Notes: generated from the letters alone by a model not told the origin. A stretch of 64,000 bases of DNA from Enterobacter sp. R4-368 (GCF_000410515.1 NC_021500.1:3782001-3846000), one strand, 5' to 3'; positions 16,287 to 26,724 are shown, counted from the first letter of the stretch. Numbers and translations: made by a program.

Positions 16287-18749
16287 ATGCGAGTGTTGAA
16301 GTTCGGCGGTACATCAGTGGCAAATGCGGAGCGTTTTCTGCGTGTTGCCGATATCCTGGAAAGTAATGCCAGGCAGGGGCAGGTGGCCACCGTGCTTTCT
16401 GCCCCGGCGAAAATTACTAACCATCTGGTGGCAATGATCGAAAAAACGATCGGCGGCCAGGATGCGATTCCGAACATTAGCGACGCCGAGCGTATCTTCG
16501 CCGACCTGCTGCAAGGGCTGGCGGATGCGCAACCGGGCTTTCCACTCGCACAATTAAAAGCTTTTGTTGAACAAGAGTTCGCGCAGATCAAACACGTTCT
16601 GCATGGTATCAGCCTGCTCGGCCAGTGCCCGGACAGCATTAACGCGGCGTTAATTTGCCGTGGTGAGAAACTCTCCATCGCCATCATGGCGGGGTTACTG
16701 GAAGCGCGCGGTCATAAAGTCAGCGTTATCGATCCGGTTGAGAAATTGCTCGCGGTCGGCCATTACCTTGAATCAACGGTCGATATCGCTGAATCTACTC
16801 GCCGTATCGCCGCCAGCCGTATTCCTGCGGATCATATGGTGCTGATGGCTGGTTTCACCGCCGGGAATGAAAAGGGTGAACTGGTGGTGCTTGGGCGTAA
16901 CGGTTCCGACTATTCTGCTGCCGTACTCGCGGCCTGCCTGCGCGCAGATTGTTGTGAGATCTGGACCGATGTCGACGGCGTTTATACTTGCGACCCGCGC
17001 CAGGTGCCAGACGCCAGGTTGCTCAAGTCGATGTCGTACCAGGAAGCCATGGAGCTTTCCTACTTCGGCGCCAAAGTTCTTCACCCCCGTACCATCACCC
17101 CCATCGCACAGTTTCAAATTCCTTGCCTGATCAAAAACACCGGAAACCCGCAAGCACCGGGTACGCTGATTGGCGCGACCTCTGATGAAGATGGTCTGCC
17201 GGTAAAAGGCATTTCGAATCTGAATAACATGGCGATGTTCAGCGTCTCCGGTCCGGGGATGAAGGGCATGGTCGGCATGGCGGCACGTGTGTTTGCCGCG
17301 ATGTCGCGCAACGGCATTTCCGTTGTGTTGATCACCCAGTCGTCCTCGGAATACAGCATCAGCTTCTGTGTGCCGCAATCCGATTGCGCCCGTGCCCAGC
17401 GTGCCATGAGCGAAGAGTTCTATCTGGAATTGAAAGAAGGCCTGCTGGAACCGCTGGCGGTAATGGAGCGTCTGGCGATCATCTCTGTTGTCGGCGACGG
17501 TATGCGCACATTGCGCGGGATTTCGGCGAAGTTTTTTGCGGCGCTGGCGCGCGCAAATATTAATATTGTGGCGATTGCTCAGGGCTCCTCCGAACGCTCA
17601 ATCTCCGTGGTCGTTAGCAACGACGATGCCACCACTGGGGTGCGCGTCACGCACCAAATGCTGTTTAACACCGACCAGGTGATCGAGGTGTTTGTGATTG
17701 GCGTCGGCGGTGTCGGCGGTGCGCTGCTGGAACAGCTTAAGCGCCAGCAAACATGGCTGAAAAACAAACATATTGACCTGCGTGTTTGTGGTGTGGCGAA
17801 CTCGAAAGCGCTGCTGACTAATGTTCACGGCCTGAATCTGGATAACTGGCAAGCGGAAATGGCACAAGCCAAAGAGCCGTTTAACCTGGGCCGCCTGATT
17901 CGCCTGGTGAAAGAGTATCACCTGCTGAACCCGGTGATTGTTGACTGTACTTCCAGCCAGGCGGTGGCCGATCAGTATGCGGATTTCCTGCGAGAAGGTT
18001 TCCACGTTGTGACGCCGAACAAAAAAGCCAACACCTCATCGCTGGATTATTACCACCAGTTGCGTCGCGCGGCGGAAAAATCGCGGCGTAAATTCCTGTA
18101 CGACACTAACGTTGGTGCGGGCTTGCCGGTGATTGAAAACCTGCAAAACCTGCTGAACGCCGGGGACGAGCTGCAGCATTTCTCCGGTATTCTTTCCGGT
18201 TCTTTGTCGTTTATTTTCGGCAAGCTGGATGAAGGGGTGAGCCTGTCGGCGGCAACGCATCTTGCTCGTGAAATGGGCTACACCGAGCCGGATCCGCGGG
18301 ATGATCTCTCCGGTATGGATGTGGCGCGTAAGCTGCTGATTCTGGCGCGCGAAACCGGTCGTGAACTGGAGTTGTCGGATATCGTCATCGAACCGGTGTT
18401 GCCGGCGAGTTTTGACGATTCAGGCGATGTTGAGAGTTTTATGGCGCGTCTGCCGGAGCTGGATGATGATTTTGCCGCACGAGTCGCAAAAGCGCGCGAT
18501 GAAGGTAAGGTGCTGCGTTATGTCGGCAACATTGAAGAAGATGGCACTTGCCGGGTGAAAATCGCGGCTGTTGATGGCAACGATCCGCTGTTCAAAGTGA
18601 AAAACGGCGAGAACGCGCTGGCGTTCTACAGCCACTATTACCAGCCGTTACCGCTGGTGCTGCGCGGATATGGCGCGGGTAATGATGTGACGGCAGCGGG
18701 CGTGTTCGCCGACCTGCTGCGCACCCTGTCCTGGAAGTTAGGAGTCTGA
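16287..18749 (+). CDS. thrA: Bifunctional aspartokinase I / homoserine dehydrogenase I
   Basis: ThrA catalyses the first (aspartate to aspartyl phosphate) and third (aspartate semialdehyde to homoserine) steps of threonine synthesis and is feedback-inhibited by threonine. The 820 residues equal the E. coli enzyme. The kinase domain opens with KFGGTSVAN and has [10 protein letters not shown] and [10 protein letters not shown]. Tandem ACT regulatory domains follow (about 315-460). The dehydrogenase starts with the Rossmann motif [10 protein letters not shown] near residue 472 and includes [14 protein letters not shown] precedes the ATG. It is the first structural gene of the operon; thrB starts one base after its stop. 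Confidence 0.98.
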   Translation: MRVLKFGGTSVANAERFLRVADILESNARQGQVATVLSAPAKITNHLVAMIEKTIGGQDAIPNISDAERIFADLLQGLADAQPGFPLAQLKAFVEQEFAQIKHVLHGISLLGQCPDSINAALICRGEKLSIAIMAGLLEARGHKVSVIDPVEKLLAVGHYLESTVDIAESTRRIAASRIPADHMVLMAGFTAGNEKGELVVLGRNGSDYSAAVLAACLRADCCEIWTDVDGVYTCDPRQVPDARLLKSMSYQEAMELSYFGAKVLHPRTITPIAQFQIPCLIKNTGNPQAPGTLIGATSDEDGLPVKGISNLNNMAMFSVSGPGMKGMVGMAARVFAAMSRNGISVVLITQSSSEYSISFCVPQSDCARAQRAMSEEFYLELKEGLLEPLAVMERLAIISVVGDGMRTLRGISAKFFAALARANINIVAIAQGSSERSISVVVSNDDATTGVRVTHQMLFNTDQVIEVFVIGVGGVGGALLEQLKRQQTWLKNKHIDLRVCGVANSKALLTNVHGLNLDNWQAEMAQAKEPFNLGRLIRLVKEYHLLNPVIVDCTSSQAVADQYADFLREGFHVVTPNKKANTSSLDYYHQLRRAAEKSRRKFLYDTNVGAGLPVIENLQNLLNAGDELQHFSGILSGSLSFIFGKLDEGVSLSAATHLAREMGYTEPDPRDDLSGMDVARKLLILARETGRELELSDIVIEPVLPASFDDSGDVESFMARLPELDDDFAARVAKARDEGKVLRYVGNIEEDGTCRVKIAAVDGNDPLFKVKNGENALAFYSHYYQPLPLVLRGYGAGNDVTAAGVFADLLRTLSWKLGV

Positions 18750-18750
18750 G

Positions 18751-19680
18751 ATGGTGAAGGTGTATGCTCCGGCCTCCAGTGCCAATATGAGCGTGGGTTT
18801 TGATGTGCTTGGCGCGGCGGTTACGCCTGTGGATGGCACATTGTTGGGCGATAATGTCAGTGTGGAAGCAGCCGATCATTTCAGCCTGAAGAATGTGGGC
18901 CGCTTCGCCAGTAAATTACCGACTGAGCCGAAAGAAAATATCGTTTATCAGTGCTGGGAACTGTTTTGTCAGGAGATCGGCAAGCAGGTTCCCGTCGCGA
19001 TGACGCTGGAAAAAAACATGCCGATAGGCTCAGGGCTCGGCTCCAGCGCTTGTTCGGTGGTCGCGGCACTGGTCGCCATGAATGAGTTCTGCGGTAAGCC
19101 GCTGAACGAAACACGCATGCTGGCGCTGATGGGCGAGCTGGAAGGGCGTATTTCCGGTAGCGTGCATTACGATAACGTCGCGCCTTGCTACCTCGGCGGC
19201 ATGCAATTGATGATCGAGGAAAGCGGCATTATCAGCCAGCAGGTGCCAGGCTTTGATGAGTGGCTGTGGGTTTTGGCGTATCCAGGCATTAAAGTCTCGA
19301 CAGCCGAAGCGCGCGCGATCCTGCCAGCGCAATATCGCCGCCAGGATTGCATTGCTCATGGTCGCCACCTGGCGGGCTTTATCCATGCTTGCTACAGCCG
19401 TCAGCCTGCGCTGGCAGCAAAATTAATGAAAGATGTGATTGCCGAACCGTACCGCATGAAATTGCTGCCGGGGTTTGCGGAAGCACGTAAAGCAGTGGCG
19501 GATATTGGCGCGCTGGCCTGCGGGATCTCGGGTTCCGGACCAACGCTGTTTGCCTTGTGCGACAAGCAGGATACCGCTCAGCGCGTTGCCGACTGGCTCG
19601 GCAAGCACTATCTGCAAAATCAGGAAGGCTTCGTTCATATTTGCCGGCTGGACACGGCGGGCGCTCGCGTAGTGGGATAA
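18751..19680 (+). CDS. thrB: Homoserine kinase
   Basis: ThrB phosphorylates homoserine to O-phosphohomoserine with ATP. The protein has 309 residues and is a GHMP-family kinase. The ATP-binding motif [12 protein letters not shown] lies at about 91-102, the N-terminal [14 protein letters not shown] is the substrate-side motif, and the C-terminal [12 protein letters not shown] is motif 3. It is tightly packed between thrA (one base) and thrC (three bases). Confidence 0.98.
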   Translation: MVKVYAPASSANMSVGFDVLGAAVTPVDGTLLGDNVSVEAADHFSLKNVGRFASKLPTEPKENIVYQCWELFCQEIGKQVPVAMTLEKNMPIGSGLGSSACSVVAALVAMNEFCGKPLNETRMLALMGELEGRISGSVHYDNVAPCYLGGMQLMIEESGIISQQVPGFDEWLWVLAYPGIKVSTAEARAILPAQYRRQDCIAHGRHLAGFIHACYSRQPALAAKLMKDVIAEPYRMKLLPGFAEARKAVADIGALACGISGSGPTLFALCDKQDTAQRVADWLGKHYLQNQEGFVHICRLDTAGARVVG

Positions 19681-19683
19681 CCA

Positions 19684-20970
19684 ATGAAACTTTACAACTT
19701 AAAAGATCATAACGAACAGGTCAGCTTTGCGCAGGCCGTCACCCAGGGGCTTGGCAAAAATCAGGGGCTGTTCTTCCCGCACGATCTGCCGGAATTTAAC
19801 CTGACCGAGGTCGATGAGATGCTGGCGCAGGATTTCGTCACCCGCAGTGCGAAAATCCTTGCGGCGTTTATTGGCGATGAAATTCCTGAGGATGCGCTGG
19901 AAGCCCGCGTGCGTGCAGCGTTTGCTTTCCCTGCGCCGGTAAAACCGGTGGAGAGCGATGTTGGCTGCCTGGAGCTTTTCCACGGACCTACGCTGGCATT
20001 TAAAGATTTCGGCGGGCGTTTTATGGCGCAGATGCTGAGTGCTATCAGCGGCGACAAACCGGTGACCATTCTCACGGCGACGTCTGGCGATACGGGCGCT
20101 GCGGTGGCACATGCCTTCTACGGAATGAAGAACGTGCGTGTGGTGATCCTCTATCCGCAGGGCAAAATCAGCCCGCTGCAGGAAAAACTGTTCTGTACAT
20201 TGGGCGGTAATATTGAAACTGTCGCTATCGATGCGGATTTCGATGCCTGCCAGGCACTGGTTAAACAGGCATTCGATGATGAAGAGCTGAAAACGGCACT
20301 GGGCTTGAACTCGGCAAACTCGATCAACATCAGCCGTCTGCTGGCACAGATTTGTTACTACTTTGAAGCGGTTGCACAACTGCCGCAGGAAGCACGCAAT
20401 CAACTGGTGGTTTCCGTGCCGAGCGGTAACTTCGGTGATCTGACCGCCGGTTTGCTGGCGAAATCTCTGGGGCTGCCGATCAAACGTTTTATCGCCGCCA
20501 CCAACGCCAATGACACGGTTCCGCGCTTCTTGAAAGAGGGGCAATGGCAGCCTAAAGCGACGCAGGCGACATTGTCGAATGCGATGGATGTGAGCCAGCC
20601 GAATAACTGGCCGCGTGTCGAAGAGTTGTTCCGTCGTAAGATCTGGCGCTTAAACGAGCTGGGTTATGCAGCGGTGGATGACGAAACCACGAAAGCCACG
20701 ATCCGCGAGCTGAAAGGCAAGGGCTATATTTCTGAACCGCATGCTGCCATCGCTTACCGTGCGCTGCGCGATCAACTGCAACCGGGAGAGTATGGCCTGT
20801 TCCTCGGTACCGCGCATCCGGCGAAATTCAAAGAGAGTGTTGAGGAGATTCTGGGAGAAACCCTGCCGCTGCCAAAAGAGCTGGCCGATCGCGCCGACTT
20901 ACCACTGCTTTCGCATCAGTTGCCTGCGGATTTCTCCGCCCTGCGTCAGTTGATGATGAGCAAAGCGTAA
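19684..20970 (+). CDS. thrC: Threonine synthase
   Basis: ThrC converts O-phosphohomoserine and water to threonine and phosphate using pyridoxal phosphate. The 428 residues match the E. coli enzyme. K107 in LAFKDFGG is the Schiff-base lysine, TATSGDTGAA binds substrate phosphate and PSGNFGDL the cofactor phosphate. It is the last gene of the thr operon, with a hairpin directly after it. Confidence 0.98.
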   Translation: MKLYNLKDHNEQVSFAQAVTQGLGKNQGLFFPHDLPEFNLTEVDEMLAQDFVTRSAKILAAFIGDEIPEDALEARVRAAFAFPAPVKPVESDVGCLELFHGPTLAFKDFGGRFMAQMLSAISGDKPVTILTATSGDTGAAVAHAFYGMKNVRVVILYPQGKISPLQEKLFCTLGGNIETVAIDADFDACQALVKQAFDDEELKTALGLNSANSINISRLLAQICYYFEAVAQLPQEARNQLVVSVPSGNFGDLTAGLLAKSLGLPIKRFIAATNANDTVPRFLKEGQWQPKATQATLSNAMDVSQPNNWPRVEELFRRKIWRLNELGYAAVDDETTKATIRELKGKGYISEPHAAIAYRALRDQLQPGEYGLFLGTAHPAKFKESVEEILGETLPLPKELADRADLPLLSHQLPADFSALRQLMMSKA

Positions 20971-20977
20971 TGTCTCT

Positions 20978-21005
20978 GTTTCCCCTGCCTGCTGGCAGGG
21001 GAAAC
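20978..21005. terminator. thrC/yaaA intergenic hairpin terminator
   Basis: A perfect 12-bp stem (GTTTCCCCTGCC/GGCAGGGGAAAC) closes a four-base loop between convergent thrC and yaaA. The downstream T-run is poor on both strands, so termination strength is uncertain, but the position is right for both genes. Confidence 0.75.
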
Positions 21006-21012
21006 ATAACGC

Positions 21013-21786
21013 TTACTGCTCGTGACGCTTAAACACCATTTCGTCCTGCGCGGACGCTTCTTCATCAAAGAAATACCCTTCGCTATCAAACCCCGCTAAC
21101 TGCTCCGGTTTCGTCAAACGCTGCTCAATGATGTAGCGGCTCATCAACCCACGCGCTTTTTTGGCGTAGAAGCTTATGACCTTAAACTTGCCATTCTTCT
21201 CATCAAGGAACACAGGTTTAATTACCCTGGCTTTCAGTTTCTGGGTTTTGACCGATCGGAAATATTCGTCAGAGGCCAGGTTGATAACAATATCGTCGCC
21301 CTGGGCGGCAATGGCGTCGTTGAGTTTGTGGGTAATGGTATCGCCCCAGAATTGATACAGATCCTTACCTTTGGCGTTCTCCAGCCGGATGCCCATCTCC
21401 AGCCGGTAAGGTTGCATCAGATCCAGCGGGCGCAGCACGCCGTATAACCCGGAAAGCATGCGCAGATGCTGCTGCGCAAAGTCGAAATCCGCCTCGCTGA
21501 AGGTTTCCGCCTGCAGACCGGTGTAGACGTCGCCTTTGAAGGCCAGAATCGCCTGGCGCGCATTTTCCGGGGTGAAATCAGGCTGCCAGTCGTGAAAGCG
21601 GGTCGCGTTAAGATCGGCGAGTTTATCGCTGATGCCCATCAGCGCTTTGATTTGCGGCGCAGAAAGTTTGCGGGCGGTCTTAATCAATTGCTGGGCGTGA
21701 TCCAGCAGTTCCGGCTGGGTAAAGCGCGTGGTCGCCAGCGGGCTTTGGTAATCGAGTGTTTTAGCAGGTGAAATCAAAATCAGCAT
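21013..21786 (-). CDS. yaaA: Peroxide stress protein YaaA
   Basis: YaaA belongs to the DUF328/UPF0246 family. In E. coli it is OxyR-induced, lowers intracellular free iron during hydrogen peroxide stress and binds DNA. The 257 residues match the family, beginning [13 protein letters not shown] with the characteristic ISPAKTL motif. Other family sequences seen are FKGDVYTGL and [13 protein letters not shown], which strongly support the call. The E. coli neighbour yaaX, usually between thrC and yaaA, is absent. Confidence 0.94.
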   Translation of the reverse strand: MLILISPAKTLDYQSPLATTRFTQPELLDHAQQLIKTARKLSAPQIKALMGISDKLADLNATRFHDWQPDFTPENARQAILAFKGDVYTGLQAETFSEADFDFAQQHLRMLSGLYGVLRPLDLMQPYRLEMGIRLENAKGKDLYQFWGDTITHKLNDAIAAQGDDIVINLASDEYFRSVKTQKLKARVIKPVFLDEKNGKFKVISFYAKKARGLMSRYIIEQRLTKPEQLAGFDSEGYFFDEEASAQDEMVFKRHEQ

Positions 21787-21866
21787 ACTCAGTCCTTGCT
21801 GTGCGAGAAATTTCCGCTGACTTTAGCAAAAAAACCAACAGACTTGATCGATAGTTGCGATTAGCG

Positions 21867-23297
21867 CTACGAACGGGGAATGTCATCCCAGCTACCCGGC
21901 GCCAGCTGGCGTTTGATCTCCGGGTAGCGCTTCGGATCAAAGACCGGCATGACGCCAAGTTTACGCTGGCGCTGGTAATCACGCGCCAGCAGTCTCACCA
22001 CTGGCGAAAGCAACAGGATCGCGGTCAGGTTGGTAATAGCCATCAACGCCATCATCACGTCGGCGACGTGCCAGATTAGCGGCAGGCTGAAAAACGAGCC
22101 TATTAGCACCATCAGCAAAACAGCTGTGCGCAGTAACCAGATATTCCTTGCGCTATTACGGCGCAAAAAGATCAGGTTGTTTTCCGCGTAGGTGTAGTTC
22201 GCCACAATCGACGTAAATGCAAACAGCGCAACGATGGCGGCAACGAACCCCGCGCCCCAGCTGCCTGTCAGTGACACCATCGCCTGCTGCATCAATTGCG
22301 TTCCGCCGATCGCGCCTGTAGCTGGCGCATTTCCCGCAAGCAGCAGAATAAACGCGCTGGCGGTACAGACCAGAAAGGTATCGGTTACGACGCCAATCAT
22401 CTGCACAAAACCTTGTGCGACAGGATGGGGAGGCCATGATGCCGCAGTAGCGGCGGCGTTGGGGGACGATCCCATACCCGCTTCATTCGCGAGCATGCTA
22501 CGTTGAAAACCGCTGGTGATGGCCTGGCTCAGGGTGTAAGCCATGGTTCCGGTTGCCGCTTCCTGCCAGCCAAAAGCGCTTTTGACAATGTTCACAAGAA
22601 CCGCAGGCAGCAGATTGGCATGCCACAGGCTGACGCCAAAACTCACGACAATCCAGGCCAGCGCCATTACCGGCACCATCCACTGCATCAAGCGCGCAAC
22701 GTTGTTAAGCCCTTTGAGCATGAACAGAAAAGCACACGCAGCAAGCGCGATCCCACTGATAAATCCGGGCACGTTCCACGCATAACGCGCGGCTTGTGCC
22801 ATCGCCGTGGATTGAATGGTGTTAAACACCAGACCGTAGGTGAGCAACAGAAAGATGGAGAACAGCACGCCCATCCAGCGCATGCCCAGCCCGCGTTCCA
22901 TATACCATGCCGGGCCGCCGCGCAGTTGCTGATTGTCATCACGCTCTTTGTACAATTGCGCCAGCGAACATTCGGCAAAGCTAATGACCATGCCAATGAT
23001 GGCGGAAATCCACATCCAGAAAATCGCCCCTGGGCCGCCAGTGGTCAGTGCAAACGCCACGCCCGCCAGGTTACCGCTGCCGAGCCTTGTCGCAAGGCTC
23101 AGGCATAACGCCTGATACGACGAGAGCGCACCAGGCTGTGCAACTCGGCTGCTTTTCAGACTTTGGCCAAAATCGCGAATGAAACGGAAGGGGACAAACC
23201 GGCTGCGGAACGCAAACCAGATACCTGCCGCCGCCAGCAGGTAAACCATCAATGAACCCCAAAGGATTTCACTGATGAATGAGAAAAATTCAGGCAT
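21867..23297 (-). CDS. yaaJ: AgcS-family sodium:alanine/glycine symporter YaaJ
   Basis: This is a predicted inner-membrane amino acid:cation symporter of the AGCS family. The 476 residues match E. coli YaaJ, with about ten hydrophobic helices. Family motifs seen include GSGNLAGVAFALTTGGPGAIFWMW near residue 80-100, SFAECSLAQLYKE, and NEAGMGSSPNAAA near residue 270. The ATG at 23297 is preferred over one at 23303 because AGAGGA then has good spacing. Substrate has not been proven for this member. Confidence 0.92.
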   Translation of the reverse strand: MPEFFSFISEILWGSLMVYLLAAAGIWFAFRSRFVPFRFIRDFGQSLKSSRVAQPGALSSYQALCLSLATRLGSGNLAGVAFALTTGGPGAIFWMWISAIIGMVISFAECSLAQLYKERDDNQQLRGGPAWYMERGLGMRWMGVLFSIFLLLTYGLVFNTIQSTAMAQAARYAWNVPGFISGIALAACAFLFMLKGLNNVARLMQWMVPVMALAWIVVSFGVSLWHANLLPAVLVNIVKSAFGWQEAATGTMAYTLSQAITSGFQRSMLANEAGMGSSPNAAATAASWPPHPVAQGFVQMIGVVTDTFLVCTASAFILLLAGNAPATGAIGGTQLMQQAMVSLTGSWGAGFVAAIVALFAFTSIVANYTYAENNLIFLRRNSARNIWLLRTAVLLMVLIGSFFSLPLIWHVADVMMALMAITNLTAILLLSPVVRLLARDYQRQRKLGVMPVFDPKRYPEIKRQLAPGSWDDIPRS

Positions 23298-23475
23298 TAA
23301 CATTCCTCTTGTTGATGCCGGGGGGGCCTGGGGCGTGGCTACAGGAGTGTATGCATCACTTCGCAGGCAATTAATTAAGTGAGTTTACCATACAATTTTC
23401 AGAGCATTGTCTGCGGTTGCGCTGGCAAGGCGTCGTGTTATCATCATGGGCAGACCGGTTACATCCCCCTAACAA

Positions 23476-23571
23476 GTATACTCGTCATACTTCTCGTTCA
23501 GGTGCGCTGGCTGCGTTAATGCGCCAGGCGCAGCAACGCGTCGTCGGTCTTAGCGTGGAGTATTAGGGTAT
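23476..23571. repeat. Palindromic intergenic repeat upstream of talB
   Basis: The segment begins GTATACTCGTCATACTTCTCG and ends TGGAGTATTAGGGTAT. Its ends are imperfectly inverted, and the middle (GCTGGCTGCGTTAATGCGCC) can fold on itself, giving a long hairpin. The pattern ATACTCGTCATACTTC ... TAGGGTAT resembles an intergenic repeat common in Enterobacter, Serratia and Yersinia genomes. E. coli joins the flanking sequences ACATCCCCCTAACAAG and TTTAAAGAGAAATA more directly (from memory), so this looks like an insertion in the talB promoter or leader region. Confidence 0.6.
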
Positions 23572-23592
23572 CGTTTAAAGAGAAATATTATC

Positions 23593-24546
23593 ATGACGGA
23601 TAAATTGACCTCCCTGCGTCAGTACACCACAGTCGTGGCTGATACCGGAGATATCGCGGCAATGAAGCTGTACCAGCCGCAGGATGCAACAACTAACCCT
23701 TCTCTGATTCTTGGGGCTGCCCAAATCCCTGAATACCGCAAACTGATTGACGACGCCGTGACCTGGGCGCGTAGCCAGAGCAGCGATCGTGCGCAGCAGG
23801 TTGTTGATGCAACAGACCGACTGGCAGTGAATATCGGTCTGGAAATCCTCAAACTGATCCCTGGCCGTATCTCCACCGAAGTGGATGCGCGTCTCTCTTA
23901 CGACACCGACGCGTCTATCGCGAAAGCAAAACGCCTGATCAAAATGTACAACGATGCGGGTATCAGCAACGATCGTATCCTGATCAAACTGGCGTCCACC
24001 TGGCAGGGCATCCGCGCTGCAGAACAGCTGGAAAAAGAGGGTATCAACTGTAACCTGACGCTGCTGTTCTCCTTTGCACAGGCGCGCGCATGTGCTGAAG
24101 CGGGCGTGTTCCTGATCTCTCCGTTCGTTGGCCGTATTCTCGACTGGTACAAAGCCAATACCGACAAGAAAGAGTACGCACCGGCAGAAGATCCGGGTGT
24201 GGTTTCCGTTACGGAAATCTACCAGTACTACAAACAGCACGGTTACGAAACCGTGGTAATGGGCGCAAGTTTCCGTAACACCGGCGAAATTATTGAACTG
24301 GCGGGCTGCGACCGTCTGACCATCGCGCCGGCACTGCTGAAAGAGCTGTCTGAAAGCGCGGGCACCATTGAACGTAAACTCGCTTACACCGGCGAAGTGA
24401 AAGCGCGTCCTGAGCGCATCACCGAAGCGGAATTCCTGTGGCAGCACAACCAGGATCCGATGGCGGTTGATAAACTGGCGGACGGTATCCGTAAGTTTGC
24501 CGTTGACCAGGAAAAACTGGAAAAAATGATCGGCGATCTGCTGTAA
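23593..24546 (+). CDS. talB: Transaldolase B
   Basis: TalB transfers a dihydroxyacetone unit between sedoheptulose-7-phosphate and glyceraldehyde-3-phosphate in the non-oxidative pentose phosphate pathway. The 317 residues equal the E. coli enzyme. Schiff-base lysine K132 lies in [13 protein letters not shown], and D17 and E96 regions are conserved ([20 protein letters not shown]). A strong ribosome binding site (AAAGAGAAA) precedes the ATG. Codon use is that of a highly expressed gene. Confidence 0.98.
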   Translation: MTDKLTSLRQYTTVVADTGDIAAMKLYQPQDATTNPSLILGAAQIPEYRKLIDDAVTWARSQSSDRAQQVVDATDRLAVNIGLEILKLIPGRISTEVDARLSYDTDASIAKAKRLIKMYNDAGISNDRILIKLASTWQGIRAAEQLEKEGINCNLTLLFSFAQARACAEAGVFLISPFVGRILDWYKANTDKKEYAPAEDPGVVSVTEIYQYYKQHGYETVVMGASFRNTGEIIELAGCDRLTIAPALLKELSESAGTIERKLAYTGEVKARPERITEAEFLWQHNQDPMAVDKLADGIRKFAVDQEKLEKMIGDLL

Positions 24547-24553
24547 TCATCAG

Positions 24554-24577
24554 GCGTGGCCGGGTTCCCGGTCACGC
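24554..24577 (+). terminator. talB terminator
   Basis: GCGTGGCCGGG pairs with CCCGGTCACGC around TT, with one G-T pair, and is followed by the pyrimidine-rich TTCTTCTCTCT. It starts 8 bases after the talB stop. Confidence 0.75.
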
Positions 24578-24653
24578 TTCTTCTCTCTGCTCTGTTTGCC
24601 TTTCCCCTCAGCGTGTATCATTTCGTTAAATTGTTTTTTTGCACGGAATGAAT

Positions 24654-25241
24654 ATGGACACACTACGCATTGGTTTAGTTTCGGTTTCCGATCGCGCCTC
24701 CAGCGGCGTTTATCAGGACAAAGGTTTGCCCGCACTGGAAGCGTGGCTGGCGGGCGCCCTGACAACCCCTTTTCAGATTGAAACTCGCCTGATCCCAGAT
24801 GAGCAAAGCATTATCGAACAAACCCTGTGCGAGCTGGTGGATGAAATGAGTTGCCATCTGGTGCTGACCACTGGCGGAACCGGGCCTGCGCGCCGCGATG
24901 TAACGCCGGATGCAACGCTGGCGGTAGCCGATCGCGAAATGCCCGGGTTTGGCGAACAGATGCGGCAAATCAGCCTCAATTTTGTGCCGACCGCGATCCT
25001 TTCCCGCCAGGTCGGTGTGATCCGCAAGCAGGCGCTGATCCTCAATTTGCCCGGCCAGCCGAAATCGATAAAAGAGACGCTGGAAGGGCTTAAAGATGAA
25101 GATGGTACAGTGAAAGTGCCGGGTATTTTTGCCAGTGTACCGTATTGTGTACAGTTGCTGGACGGGCCATACGTCGAGACAGATCCGCAAGTTGTAGCAT
25201 CATTTAGGCCTAAGAGCGCGAGGCGTGAAATTTTATCCTAA
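24654..25241 (+). CDS. mogA: Molybdopterin adenylyltransferase MogA
   Basis: MogA activates molybdopterin by adenylylation before MoeA inserts molybdate during molybdenum cofactor synthesis. The 195 residues match E. coli Mog. The MoCF-family motif TTGGTGPARRDVTPDA (about residues 72-87) and NLPGQPKS are intact. I chose the ATG at 24654 by homology; an in-frame ATG at 24648 would add two residues. GGA at 24644 can serve as ribosome binding site. Confidence 0.95.
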   Translation: MDTLRIGLVSVSDRASSGVYQDKGLPALEAWLAGALTTPFQIETRLIPDEQSIIEQTLCELVDEMSCHLVLTTGGTGPARRDVTPDATLAVADREMPGFGEQMRQISLNFVPTAILSRQVGVIRKQALILNLPGQPKSIKETLEGLKDEDGTVKVPGIFASVPYCVQLLDGPYVETDPQVVASFRPKSARREILS

Positions 25242-25280
25242 AAAAGATTCTTTTCTGAGATAAGCAGTGCCGTCTATGGA

Positions 25281-25344
25281 GTGTTAATTTATTTACGGTA
25301 TAGTAATTTTTAATTTACAGGATCCGTAATAATTAAATTAACAC
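25281..25344. repeat. Long imperfect inverted repeat before the MHS transporter
   Basis: Arms GTGTTAATTTATTTACGG (25281-25298) and CCGTAATAATTAAATTAACAC (25324-25344) pair with a three-base bulge around an AT-rich centre containing TATAGT. It ends 23 bases before the transporter start. It could be a bipartite operator or a structured leader; no known regulator consensus was recognised. Confidence 0.55.
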
Positions 25345-25367
25345 TTCCTCTTTACAAACGGTTTGCT

Positions 25368-26675
25368 ATGTCAACTTATACACGCCCTCTGAACAGACAA
25401 GACTATAAAACGCTGACGCTGGCCGCGCTGGGTGGCGCGCTGGAGTTTTATGATTTCATCATTTTCGTCTTCTTTGCCGCTGTCGTCGGTGAACTCTTTT
25501 TCCCTGCTGATATCCCGGAATGGCTGCGCCAGGTGCAGACCTTTGGCATTTTTGCCGCAGGTTACTTGGCTCGTCCGCTCGGCGGCATTGTGATGGCGCA
25601 CTTTGGCGATTTGGTCGGGCGCAAGAAGATGTTTACGCTCAGTATCCTGCTAATGGCGCTGCCGACGCTGGCGATTGGTTTGCTGCCGACCTATGCCTCG
25701 ATGGGCATTGTTGCGCCGTTGCTACTGCTGTTAATGCGTGTGCTGCAAGGCGCGGCGATTGGTGGTGAAGTGCCTGGTGCCTGGGTTTTTGTGGCAGAAC
25801 ATGTTCCGGCTCGCCGCATCGGTATTGCCTGTGGGACGTTAACCGCGGGGCTGACGGTAGGCATTTTGCTCGGCTCTGTAGTCGCCACGCTGGTAAACAC
25901 CAGCATGACGCAGCAGGCTATTCACGATGGCGGCTGGCGTATTCCGTTCCTGTTGGGCGGGGCGTTTGGTCTGGTGGCCATGTACTTGCGTCGCTGGTTA
26001 CAGGAAACGCCGATTTTCCTTGAGCTCCAGCAGCGAAAAGCGTTGGCGCAGGAGTTGCCGGTCAAATCCGTGGTAATGAAACATAAAAAAGCGGTGGTTG
26101 TTTCGATGCTGCTGACCTGGCTGTTGTCCGCCGGGATTGTGGTGGTGATCCTGATGTCGCCGGTTTGGCTACAAAAACAGTATGGTTTCGCGCCAGCGCT
26201 GACGCTGCAGGCGAACAGTATCGCCACTGTGATGCTCTGTTTGGGTTGTCTTGCTGCCGGACTGCTGGTGGACAAATTTGGTGCCAGTCGTACTTTTATT
26301 GTTGGCAGCATTCTGCTGGCCTGTTCCAGCTGGTTTTTCTATCACCTGGTCGGCAGCCATCCTGAGCAGCTGTTTCTTTTGTATGGCGTGGTGGGGCTGT
26401 GCGTTGGCGTGGTGGGCGCGGTGCCCTACGTAATGGTGCGTGCCTTCCCGGCAGAGGTGCGTTTCACCGGTATTTCATTCTCTTATAACGTGTCGTATGC
26501 CATTTTCGGTGGACTGACGCCGATTGCCGTTACGATGCTGATGGGCGTTTCGCCGATGGCTCCCGCATGGTATGTGCTGGCGCTGTCGCTGCTTGGCCTG
26601 GGATTGGGGATTTTGCTGCGTCAGGATCTTTATCACCAGGATAACGTGACTGAAGGCGCGGTACAGCAATCATAA
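25368..26675 (+). CDS. MHS-family major facilitator transporter (putative organic acid:H+ symporter)
   Basis: This 435-residue protein has about twelve hydrophobic segments and belongs to the metabolite:H+ symporter branch of the MFS (relatives ProP, ShiA, citrate transporters). The signature ALEFYDFIIFVFFAAVVG is in helix 1, ARPLGGIVMAHFGDLVGRKK forms motif A between helices 2 and 3, and RVLQGAAIGGEVPGAW helix 4. The substrate cannot be read from sequence; a carboxylate is likely from the family and from the neighbouring acetate/succinate transporter satP. E. coli has no such gene between mogA and satP, so it is accessory relative to K-12. Confidence 0.85.
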   Translation: MSTYTRPLNRQDYKTLTLAALGGALEFYDFIIFVFFAAVVGELFFPADIPEWLRQVQTFGIFAAGYLARPLGGIVMAHFGDLVGRKKMFTLSILLMALPTLAIGLLPTYASMGIVAPLLLLLMRVLQGAAIGGEVPGAWVFVAEHVPARRIGIACGTLTAGLTVGILLGSVVATLVNTSMTQQAIHDGGWRIPFLLGGAFGLVAMYLRRWLQETPIFLELQQRKALAQELPVKSVVMKHKKAVVVSMLLTWLLSAGIVVVILMSPVWLQKQYGFAPALTLQANSIATVMLCLGCLAAGLLVDKFGASRTFIVGSILLACSSWFFYHLVGSHPEQLFLLYGVVGLCVGVVGAVPYVMVRAFPAEVRFTGISFSYNVSYAIFGGLTPIAVTMLMGVSPMAPAWYVLALSLLGLGLGILLRQDLYHQDNVTEGAVQQS

Positions 26676-26707
26676 AAAAACGGAGCCAAATGGCTCCGTT
26701 TTGTTTT
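26676..26707. terminator. Bidirectional terminator between MHS transporter and satP
   Basis: A-rich sequence, stem ACGGAGCCA/TGGCTCCGT, loop AA, then TTTTGTTTT. It is suitably placed for both convergent genes. Confidence 0.9.
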
Positions 26708-26724
26708 ATCTATGCGCGGAGAAA

